The notes beneath the pieces were generated by a model. The model had not been told where the DNA came from and did not search any database. It saw only the letters and a program-made list of their open reading frames with translations. From the NCBI GenBank assembly GCA_903772945.1, contig CAICTM010000312.1, positions 1 through 64,000 of the forward strand: DNA of 64,000 bases, in the 5' to 3' direction. A program made the translations under genes and the position numbers. Positions within the stretch are counted from its first letter, which is position 1, and each line of letters starts with the position of its first letter. This DNA is from Seminavis robusta (lineage: Eukaryota > Bacillariophyta > Bacillariophyceae > Naviculales > Naviculaceae). Below, one piece after another: positions 1 through 9,050 of this stretch.

Positions 1-1410
1 CACCCAACTGATTCTTCTTCTACATGGGCCTGGAGGAAGTGGGAAGACTACCGTAATTGACTTGTCATGGCCTATGGCAAAGAATTCTGCGGTTTGATTG
101 ATCATCATTTAACGACCGAACCATTGTTGTCACTGCTATGTCGGGGGTTGCTGCTACAATACTGCATGGGGAAACAACGCATTCAGCTGTGGGATTGAAC
201 AGAACTCGGGAAAGTGTGGCGAAGAACTTGGTAGAAGAATGGAGTGACGCACGGATGCTTATCATCGACGAAATTTCATTCGCGGGGGAACTTGACTTAG
301 TGAAGATATTCCACTACACCAAGACCTTGATGCAAGACGAATACCAACCATTTGGGGACTTAACTTGGTGTTCGCGGGGGACTACTCTCAACTTGAACCA
401 GTGGGACGCCCCCAATTTACAATCTTCAGCACACCATTCCTGATTTCATGACTCTCTGAATTCATTTATTGAGTTAGATGGAATGCACCGCTTCAAAGAC
501 GATCCTGAATGGGGCAACGCTGTTTAAGATTCGTGAAGGGCGACCAACAGAAGAAGATATTGAGACCATCAATGACGCCTGCGTGGTTGGCCCAACCCAT
601 GTTCCACCAGAGAACATTCAAGTTGCTACTTATCTGAATCGAGATCGAGATGCCATTAACTCAGCTATCTTCGAAGAATTTTGCGGGAAGAACAAACCTG
701 CTGATGATTCCGTGCTGATGGAAGCAGTACTCATTTTCATGGACGATCTTCAAATGGCCAATCAAGCAGGGACACTGGTTCCTGTTAAGAGCAATTCGTT
801 TTAAAGCACTTCTTTTCAACATGTGGAGAAGACTCGTTAAAACCCGGTTCGGACTCACGAAAACGTGTTGATCCTGCTTTGAAGTTATATAAGGGGTTCC
901 TGTAATGTTTACAGAGAACACGAATGTTCCGAATGGAGAAGCCAATGGATCTCGGCTTTTTGTGAGAAAGGTGAATGTGAGGGATGGTTGCACCCCCATG
1001 ATTATCAACTCGACAACGGCTGCAAGATTCGGGCTTTTTTCTCAGGTCAAGTCAATCTATCCTTGTGGAACATGAAATGGAGACTATTATGCACGTACTT
1101 TTTATGTAACGGAGCAAGACTACACTTTAAGCACCAGATGGTTTTATGACGAAGAAGTTGTACACACCAAGATGAAGGGTAAGCAGTTCCGGATTATCAG
1201 CAATTCTGCGACACTGGACACAAATTACAGGAATATACTGCAGTGTGGTTATTGGTACATTCATGGCGATATGTCAAAACTGGGCTTACGTGGTGTTATC
1301 AAGGGTGCGAACCATGAGTGGTTGTTCTTATTGAAGAAGCTGGATTGGGATCCAAAGAACTTTGCCATGCACAACGAATGAGAGACATCTTGCAAGATTT
1401 AAGGATACTA
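1..1410 (+). pseudogene. Broken Pif1-like helicase, probably Helitron-borne
   Basis: Pieces of one helicase are readable in order over more than one frame. A Walker A motif (GPGGSGKTT) lies at 26-52, a Walker B motif (LIIDEIS) at 258-278, and a middle segment resembling the Pif1 core at 478-800. A C-terminal piece at about 1172-1380 starts with KQFRIISNSAT, close to the usual KQFPI.NSATTGHK motif. No open frame covers it, so it is broken in several places. The 5' part lies outside the window. Pif1-type ATPases of this style in algae mostly belong to Helitron transposons or to expanded nuclear families; no Rep/HUH domain is visible here, so the Helitron origin is inferred. Confidence 0.72.
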
Positions 1411-3006
1411 TTGGGCTTTCTGTCCTAGGAGAAGATCATACGATGAAATGTTCCACCGAGAAGACGGGTTCTTGTTATAAGTATAAACGGGAGGGATATA
1501 GGTAAATTAATCTATATATAAAAACTTTTATTACTACAACTACCTTTCTGAGATTCGCATTGCACCTCGTACGTCATTCAATGTCAGTCATTGAAAAAAG
1601 ATCAAGCGTCCAATCAAATCACAGGCGACCCCGAAAAATTAGGAGCCAACTTTTAAAATGTGAAGAACGCAAGGCGACTTTCATGTGCATGTACATGCGT
1701 TGACTGTATCCCGTCAATACAATACTATCTAGTCGAATACGTAGACTTCTACAGGGCCTTCTAAGTAATGCGCGCCGGGTATAATTCAAACCTCTGCCCC
1801 CATCGGTACCATTACCCCTAAAGCAAATCGTCTCCAGGAGACGAAATTTCTTATGTACTGTAGTCTAGTTCGGTTCGTTCGGTTATCTTGCGGCTTTGCC
1901 TCCGTGGTTGGAGTGATCAATCGAATCGAATTGATGCTTAGCCCTAAAGTAGTCGAGTCGAGTCAAGTCAAGTCAAGTCGAGTTTGAGTCACTCCATTTT
2001 CGGATGAATCGAATCGAATCCTCACTTACTTTTTTTGCTCGATTTTTAAATTTTCGCTTCAATTTCGTCCAGTACAGCTCGGCGAAGTCGTCTTATTATC
2101 GTCATTTTCATGTGGGAAGTGATAGAAATTCCCAAAATGAATTTCTGTGGCGAGGAGGCCTGACACGTTATCGGGTTCCTCAATCTAGCTGTATGATGGC
2201 AAACAGATCATCGATATCAAGAGGAAGAACTCCTGCATGTCTGGGCTTTCTTCTTAGTGATTTCTAAAGGAGATCAGAAGAGCAGGTTATGAAGCAACTC
2301 ACCGCTTTCCATTTTTTTTTCTGGTAGCGGGAAAGCGCTGACACTTTGTTGCTGACGGTGTTCACAGAAACAGAAGAGGGGCTTCTTTGATCCTTACTAC
2401 CTGCCAACCTCTGCTCATGAGGCAGTGGGTACCATACCATGCTACGTATTTTGATGATGTTTGCACGGTCAAAGATCCCTCTAGCATCCATCCAGCAAAT
2501 CTGGTCCAATCAATCGGACTAGCAACCAACGTTGATCCGGTAAGAAAGGAGGGTGCTGTTGGTTCCTTGCTCCTTTCAATTCCCAAGTATGGAATCTATC
2601 TATCAGCTATCTATCACTGGCTCCTGCAACAGGCAACCACAACAGCACAAGGAATAGACAACAGGTGCCTCGGTGCTCATTGTTTTTGAGGGGTCCGGTA
2701 ACAGTGACAAAGCAGTCACTTTGCAAGAAAGGTGTGATTTTTAAGAGACGGCGACTTTGTGACTTAGAAAGTTGCAGTCTTTTTACCAACTCAACAATCT
2801 CACATCCATAGCTCCCCATTGCATCCATGCAGCAGACTGAGGACTGTCACTCGCTGCTTCTGGGTGGTGTACAGCTGGGTACTTCTTCAGCCCATCATCT
2901 ATGTATGTATCGTTAACTGTTGTTGGGCTGCACTGAACCATTGTACAGTACATGTATCGTATGTGCATTGTCAGACTATTGTTGTTGATCTGGCCATGCA
3001 AGGACA
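1411..3006. other. Intergenic, no supported gene
   Basis: No open frame here has recognisable protein character. The stretch holds a short pentanucleotide tandem run (next entry). An upstream exon with the signal peptide of the receptor that starts at 3007 could lie at its right end, but I could not identify one. Confidence 0.5.
1951..1984. repeat. Pentanucleotide tandem repeat AGTCG/AGTCA
   Basis: About seven tandem copies of AGTCG or AGTCA. Simple microsatellite in intergenic DNA. Confidence 0.85.
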
Positions 3007-5625
3007 ATGGTGTACCAAGGCAGCCATGACGATCATTCCACATCTCCCGCTGCAAATGCCAGTTTTGGCCGTCCAGCTCTGCACTTGTTGAACCTGGTGG
3101 GGACGACCAATGGCGTGGTTGAGGGCACTACACGGCGTCGCCTCTTTGAGCGTTTGATCTATAGCATTGCCAGTCCCTTTTTGGCGTACAAGCATTTGCA
3201 AGAACGCAATGGGAGTGTCTTGAATAATCTTCCCGCTCTATTACTGGAAGCCTGTCCCGACATGGAATGGTCCTTTGAATGGCGTGACACGCGCTTTTCC
3301 GAATCGGTGGCACTGCAGCAACTCATACAGGCCACTTCGTCTTCTACTACTAGCAGCAGTAGTGGTAGTAAGAGAAGAATGGCCGTCGTGGGAGACTTTC
3401 CCTCCAGGGTGACCATTCCGCTCAGCATTGTCTCGAGTGCCCTTGATATGGTTCAGATCAGTGGCAGTGCTTCCAGTGCGCAGCTCGATTACACATCGCC
3501 CTTTTTCGCCAGAACCATACCGAACGACTCGGGGCAAGCCCAGGCGGCGATTGCCTACTTTCAACAAAGCAAAGTCACTCATTTGGTACACATCTTTGTC
3601 AAGGATCCCTATGGCATTCACATGAATGTCGCCGTCCAAAACTTGTGTCGACAAGCGGGCATCAGACTACGGAGTATACCCTATCATGATGAGCACGGGG
3701 ACGAAGATGCCGTCTTGAATGACCTGGAACAGTCGGGATACCGATACGTCTATGCCACTCTATTTCATGAAGAAGACTTGATGGTGGCTGCTTGGGATCG
3801 ACAACTTATTGGTGGAGACAGCGGACGTGTCTGGTTTCTCTCGGAGAAACTGTGGTTGACCAATCCAACGTATTCCCTGTCGGCGAGCTCCAAACGCAAC
3901 TACAAACTAGCTCGCGCTATTCATGGGATTGGACTCGTCAATTTACATTTTCCATCTCATGAACGATTAGATCAAGCATTGAAAGACTTTGCCAACAATA
4001 CTGCCCTCCAGCAAGAATTCCTTGCCACAATCAACAGCCACGATGATCCAGAACTGGCAGAAGCATTGGTCAACTACACCTTTCCACCGTTTCATCATCA
4101 CTGGAATCAATATCTCTACTGGGATGCCGTCATGGCCTTGGGGATTGCTTCCTGTCGGTCCAACACGACGACCGGAGCCGTACTGCACCAACAACTTCTC
4201 GACACGCAATTCATGGGTGCTTCGGGCCCCGTCTCATTTGATGCCTTTGGGAACCGACGCATTGACACGGTCCAGTATCGTATTGACAATATTCTGCTGC
4301 GACATCCACTACCCGACAACAGCACGACCGACGCCGTGTACAAGTTTCAGAGTCACTTGACCAATGTCGTTTACGGTCCCACCAATATCAGCAATATTAC
4401 TCCCTTTGTGTTTGCTGCTGCAGTTGCCACCGACCACAACTCTTCTTCTTCTTTGCTCACCACCACCATGATTCCACCGTTGCCATTGCCCCCACTTGAT
4501 GCCGAATGGAACGTCCTTCCAGCCGCCGCCAAGGGGGCGGGGTACGGGTTGGGCATTGTGGTACTGCTAATGTCCCTGGGATTCATGGGTTGGACACTCA
4601 CCAAACGCACCATTGCCGTGATTTCTCTTTCCCAACCCATCTTTCTCGTTCAATTATGCGTGGGGACCACCCTCATGGCCCTGGCCGTCTTTCCCATGAG
4701 TTTACAAAGTGGACTCGACGGTGGACCAGCTCAAGAAAAGGACTATCAACAGTGGCTGAATGCCGCGTGCATGTCCACGTTGTGGTTGCTCTTTTTGGGA
4801 TTTGTCATTGCCACTTCGGCACTCATGTCCAAGAGTTGGCGTTTGAATCGCATCCTCAACTCTGGAATGGCCATGCGACGCATTCAAGTCCAAGCACAAG
4901 ACGCAATTTGGCCCTTTTGTGTTTTCATGACAATCAACGTGACATTGTTGCTGGGTATGACGGTGGTCTCGCCACTGCGTTTTGAACGTGTGCCAATTGG
5001 CAGCCACAAGGATGCCTTTGATCGGCATGTGGAAAGCTACGGTACCTGTGTCGCGCAAGATCGGAGCAAGCTGTACGGGTTCTTGATCCCCATGTTGCTG
5101 GTGGACCTTTGTGGATTGATTGCCGCCACCTATCAAAGCTTTCGAGCTCGCAATTTGCCAACCATGTACTCCGAATCGTCCTATTTGGCAGTGAGCATGA
5201 TCAGTCTGGTCGAGACTTTGGCCATTGGAGGTCCCATTTTGTTTGCGCTGGATGGGACTAATCCAACAGCGTTCTATGTGGCGTCCACTACGGTGTTGTG
5301 CATCACTTGCTTCACGATATTACTTCCCGTGTTTCTGCCCAAATTTTGGATGAGAAACATGGCAGCCCCACGAGGAATGGGGGCTTCCTTTGTGGCATCG
5401 TCGAGACGGTTTTCCTGTCCTGCAATCAACACCCACAGCAAGGATTCTTCCTGCAGACTGGATGACTATGAACTGCGTCCTGGCATGCTGGCAATCGTTC
5501 GGCGCGATAATCGAACAACCATGGAAACATCCTCCATGGGATTTTCCAAGCGTTCGTCCAGGCGGTTCCGGCCACCACCACAACCTTTGGGAGAAGTCAA
5601 CGAATTGCGGGAATTTGAAGCATGA
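3007..5625 (+). CDS. Class C (GABA-B-like) G protein-coupled receptor
   Basis: 872 residues in one exon. Residues about 15-480 look like a periplasmic-binding-type ligand domain: an alternation of beta strands and helices with segments such as TRFSESVALQQL and VTHLVHIFVKDPYG, and many Asn-X-Ser/Thr sites. Seven hydrophobic segments follow at about 512-775, beginning GYGLGIVVLLMSLGFMGW, with a typical class C cytoplasmic patch (SKSWRLNRILNS). The tail is Ser/Arg-rich and ends ELREFEA. The architecture matches GABA-B/metabotropic glutamate receptors, which many stramenopiles have; the ligand is unknown. The chosen ATG gives no signal peptide, so either an upstream exon is missed or the start is wrong. 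The last codons and 3' flank are duplicated 3 kb downstream. Confidence 0.85.
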   Translation: MVYQGSHDDHSTSPAANASFGRPALHLLNLVGTTNGVVEGTTRRRLFERLIYSIASPFLAYKHLQERNGSVLNNLPALLLEACPDMEWSFEWRDTRFSESVALQQLIQATSSSTTSSSSGSKRRMAVVGDFPSRVTIPLSIVSSALDMVQISGSASSAQLDYTSPFFARTIPNDSGQAQAAIAYFQQSKVTHLVHIFVKDPYGIHMNVAVQNLCRQAGIRLRSIPYHDEHGDEDAVLNDLEQSGYRYVYATLFHEEDLMVAAWDRQLIGGDSGRVWFLSEKLWLTNPTYSLSASSKRNYKLARAIHGIGLVNLHFPSHERLDQALKDFANNTALQQEFLATINSHDDPELAEALVNYTFPPFHHHWNQYLYWDAVMALGIASCRSNTTTGAVLHQQLLDTQFMGASGPVSFDAFGNRRIDTVQYRIDNILLRHPLPDNSTTDAVYKFQSHLTNVVYGPTNISNITPFVFAAAVATDHNSSSSLLTTTMIPPLPLPPLDAEWNVLPAAAKGAGYGLGIVVLLMSLGFMGWTLTKRTIAVISLSQPIFLVQLCVGTTLMALAVFPMSLQSGLDGGPAQEKDYQQWLNAACMSTLWLLFLGFVIATSALMSKSWRLNRILNSGMAMRRIQVQAQDAIWPFCVFMTINVTLLLGMTVVSPLRFERVPIGSHKDAFDRHVESYGTCVAQDRSKLYGFLIPMLLVDLCGLIAATYQSFRARNLPTMYSESSYLAVSMISLVETLAIGGPILFALDGTNPTAFYVASTTVLCITCFTILLPVFLPKFWMRNMAAPRGMGASFVASSRRFSCPAINTHSKDSSCRLDDYELRPGMLAIVRRDNRTTMETSSMGFSKRSSRRFRPPPQPLGEVNELREFEA

Positions 5626-5719
5626 GCAAACTCTAGCTGGGCCCGCATACAAAGCTAATTGAAGGTATGCGGGGTATGCATTGGGGCTGTGTGACATGCA
5701 GGAGTCATACATCACCCGG
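5603..5719 (+). repeat. Receptor 3' end, copy 1 of a dispersed repeat
   Basis: Covers the last eight codons of the receptor gene plus about 95 bp of 3' flank. The same order of words (TTTGAAGCATGAGCAA, CTCTAGCTGGGC, GTATGCATTGGGG, GTCATACATCACCCGGT) recurs at 8669-8784. A further partial unit (GTCGCGTGTAGTGCGGAAGT, then GTCATACATTAACCGGTAGC) follows at about 5743-5795, so the 3' flank is also partly tandemly repeated. Confidence 0.8.
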
Positions 5720-7565
5720 TAGCTTGAGGAAGGTGTTTTTTGGGTCGCGTGTAGTGCGGAAGTCATACATTAACCGGTAGCTTGCGGAAGGTGTCCTCCT
5801 AACCCGCTCGACCAGAATCCTTGCTTCGGTCATCCGAGTCTTGCCATTTCAATTTGAGCAGGACGGTTGGTTGTGAGTTCCGCCTTGACGGCATCGGCAT
5901 CATGCTTGAACAGAGAAAGGATGAGATGGAAATGTCGGCACCGGAACCATCGTCGGCCATGTTCGGTGGTGTCGCAGGCGTCTCCATTGTTGGCGGTGCA
6001 TTCATTGTCGCCGCAGAAGCAGGGTTCTTTAGAAACGAAGAGATCGCGATTGATCGGCAAAGTCGTGAGATGGTGGACAACATGCTGGCAACCATGCCAC
6101 GCGAATGTGACGTACAATTCATTCCTGACTTCCAGCTCGTTTGTGGTCAAAGGATTGTTGGTAATCACGACACCACTACCACTAGTAGTCAGCGGTTGGA
6201 CTTGCCCTTCTGCAGGGTGATTTCAAATACAAAACCTGCCGGTTCGTTCGCGCCTACGACGGCACGAACTCGATGAGTCAGTTGCTTTAGTACGTTTAGT
6301 TGCTTTAGTACATTTCTTCTATTATACAGACACTTTTAGTCATGCCGTTTGGATGGAAGCCGGGGTCGGAAAGTCGGCGCATGCTGGAGTCGGCGTCCAG
6401 GAGAATGAAGGGCGGACCAGAAAGATGACACACCCGCTTAAAACCGCGGTCAAACGATCGTGACTGTATGGCGAACAGCACCCCGTTTTCCCAATGCGAT
6501 AACACACACTCTTGTCGCAGCTTGTGCCACAATGGAAGAGCAAGAGTGGTGTTTCTCGGTTGTCTGCAGCAAGGTTCTCATCCAGGTTACTCGTAGGAAT
6601 GGCACTTTGGAATTTCATGAGTCAGGACTCTTCATGGTTTGGAAGGAGCAAAGCAATTTCAGGTCCATGTTCCTCTTTCTTTGTCCAAAAGTGCAGTGAT
6701 GGGGTGTGTGGAATCACTGGCTGGCATCCATGAGACCAAGAAAGTCTTTGCTTGATGGAACCATGACGTGAAGTTTGGGCTCGATGGAAGATTGGCAGAG
6801 AAGTCCGTTTGGCTAGTCATACGTAATAGTTCTCGCCGACTTCCATAGAACATGATGCCAACATCAAGCAAGCAACACAATGATAAGAGATCCAAGTGCA
6901 TACCAACAGAGTTGTTTGCTCATTTTCTTCGTCTGAACTGGAGTCGAAGAGCCACAGGTCATCTACAAATGCAGTTCGTACTTCAATTGGACTCAAGCTG
7001 TTGTCATCCATTCTGTGTGTCATCGTACTGATGCGATTGAAGATTCTGATTCGATTCTCAAGGGAAAGCCGGTGCTGGTCAGGACGCGTCGAAAACCTCC
7101 CGTGGAGAGGAAAATATAATACCTCAATATCTTTCAAAAGCCCTCCCCCCATTCCTCGTGCTCTGTTTCTACTGTTCTCACGTCAATGCCCTCGCCAATT
7201 TGAAAGAACCCCTCGTGCCATGTCTCTTCTTGGTCTTGCCCGCATGGCAGCAAAGGGTTGATGTGAATGCTGACGGATTCGTGACAGCAACCCCTTATAC
7301 TCCCTTTGGAAGTTAGACACACTGCTTGGACCAGGTGTGGGTGCTGTTGTAGATTCGGGTGTGGGGCTCCAATTGGGAAACATCTGTGAGCGCACATGCA
7401 GGCACTGCGTGCCTCATTGCTTGCTTCGGTGATTCGGCGGACAGGTCCGACTTACCCGGTAACCTGGTCACTCTGCTGGCTTGCGTTTCCTGTCTCGCAG
7501 CGAATCCAAGATCCGAGTTGGTCGATACAGCGTCCAACCATTTTTCCTTCCAGTTGCGGAAGACG
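5629..7565. other. 1.9 kb without a supported gene
   Basis: Open frames of 90-150 codons occur on both strands near 5800-6280 and 6300-7260. None has domain-like character, and the strands compete without a clear winner. I see no exon structure. Apart from the partial repeat at its left end I see nothing else. Confidence 0.45.
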
Positions 7566-8225
7566 ATGGCGACTTCTACAATGCCCAACCCTCCAACATT
7601 GAGATTTGAGAATGGGAGTAAGCTAGTTCCTGGTGATCGGATTGGGACCATTCAGCAAGTGCTGCCAGGAATTGGGACGTACGCGAAAGGGGGCAACGTC
7701 TATGCCAGTGTATTGGGCCATATGGACACGTCTCCCTGCGACGATCTGGAAGAACCACAATTCACAGTGTCGGTCCAACCACAGCGTCCTCTGGCATCTC
7801 TACAAGTCCTGTCGGTGGGACAAGTTGTCCTGGCGCGTGTCTTGCGGGTGGCAGCACCCCAAGCCACAGTGGTGATTGTTGCCACGGCACAAGGCGGTCG
7901 CTTGAGTAGTGCATCGGAAGGCTCTATTCCACGAGAAGAATGCGTCAAATCGGGTGCCGTCACGAGAGAAGTTCACGAATGCTTTCAACCCGGTGATATT
8001 GTCTTGGCCAAGATTTTGTCCATTGGCGATACCCGGCGCTATGTGATGACCACTGCCGAGGCAGAATTGGGTGTCATTCATGCTGTCTGTCACTCCAGTG
8101 GGAAACCCATGATCCCCTGCAGTTGGAAAGAAATGGAATGTCCTGACACAAATGTCAAGGAATTGCGCAAATGTGCCAAGCCAAGAAAAGTGATGGCAGT
8201 GGCTGCTGCTTTCGCTGATTCTTGA
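7566..8225 (+). CDS. CSL4: Exosome complex component CSL4 (EXOSC1)
   Basis: 219 residues from the ATG at 7566. The frame is open further upstream, but the upstream part has no family character. The N-terminal domain holds LVPGDRIG, GIGTYAKGGNVYASVLG, as in CSL4 family proteins. The middle is an S1-type RNA-binding fold with VGQVVLARVLRV and FQPGDIVLAKILSIGD. The C-terminus has a ribbon-like end (YVMTTAEAELGVIHAVC, then SSGKPMIPCSWKEMECP). CSL4 is one of the three cap subunits of the RNA exosome and helps feed RNA into the complex in nucleus and cytoplasm. The length agrees with the family (about 190-290). A paired-cysteine zinc ribbon seen in some homologues is only partly recognisable here. 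Confidence 0.9.
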   Translation: MATSTMPNPPTLRFENGSKLVPGDRIGTIQQVLPGIGTYAKGGNVYASVLGHMDTSPCDDLEEPQFTVSVQPQRPLASLQVLSVGQVVLARVLRVAAPQATVVIVATAQGGRLSSASEGSIPREECVKSGAVTREVHECFQPGDIVLAKILSIGDTRRYVMTTAEAELGVIHAVCHSSGKPMIPCSWKEMECPDTNVKELRKCAKPRKVMAVAAAFADS

Positions 8226-9050
8226 GGCAGCTGCAGGGAGCAAAAAGGACGGAAGATGCCAAAATTGAAGCACCAGAAATGGTGCCACAACATGTCATTG
8301 AGCCGAAAGAATTTTGCATGGATATCCGGGGAAGCGGATTGGGTCTCCAGTGCTGTTTTATATTGAATAGATTGGATGCTTGTCTGTCAACTCCATGTCT
8401 GGCTTTCCAGCAGTCGTTCACTAGCAATAGAGGCTACAATAAGCATCCCTTCCATTGGCAGCAGAATGTGAAGCGGGAAAAACAGCCCCTCTTGATCGAT
8501 GGTGTCGATATGATAGTGTAATTTATCCTTGGAGTGCAAGCAAAGCTTGGGCGGTGCTGTGCAGGAAATAATATCCAGCTACCTATCCAGTTAGTGTAGT
8601 TGATGCGTTTGTATTAAAACGCTATGAGTGTTGCTTGCTGTGCGTTGCAATACTGTAGTCGTGGGACAAATTGCGGGAGTTTGAAGCATGAGCAACTCTA
8701 GCTGGGCCCCCCGTGCAAAGCTAGTTGAAGGGGTATGCATTGGGGTCGCGTGTAGTGTAATGCGGAAGTCATACATCACCCGGTGACTGGCTCGACAAAG
8801 GTCTCGTTGCTGGCATTTCGCTCGGAACTCCCTCCTCGAGGGCGCGAAGATCCACTGAAGACATCCAACCGCGATTCTTTGTCGTCAATCAACTGTACGT
8901 GGCCTGCCTTTGCTGTGGCGACCCCCGCCCATGCTGATGCCAATGTCTTTCGCATTTCAGGGAGGGCACCATTGGTCGGCCTCGACAGGTCCCTAGCCAA
9001 GCATCACCCGATTGTGCGACCTAGCTACACCCCGGAAAGAACAGTTCGAA
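8226..9050. other. Intergenic with duplicated receptor 3' end
   Basis: No gene supported. Holds copy 2 of the receptor 3' end repeat (8669-8784). Confidence 0.5.
8669..8784 (+). repeat. Receptor 3' end, copy 2
   Basis: Starts with a codon run that would read KLREFEA and stop, the last residues of the receptor at 3007-5625, and continues through the same 3' flank words. No upstream receptor sequence accompanies it, so only the 3' end was copied. Copies 1 and 2 bracket the CSL4 block. Confidence 0.8.

Noticed and set aside
5821-6276. 151-codon + strand gene
   Set aside because: A competing minus-strand frame of similar quality and no domain or context support.
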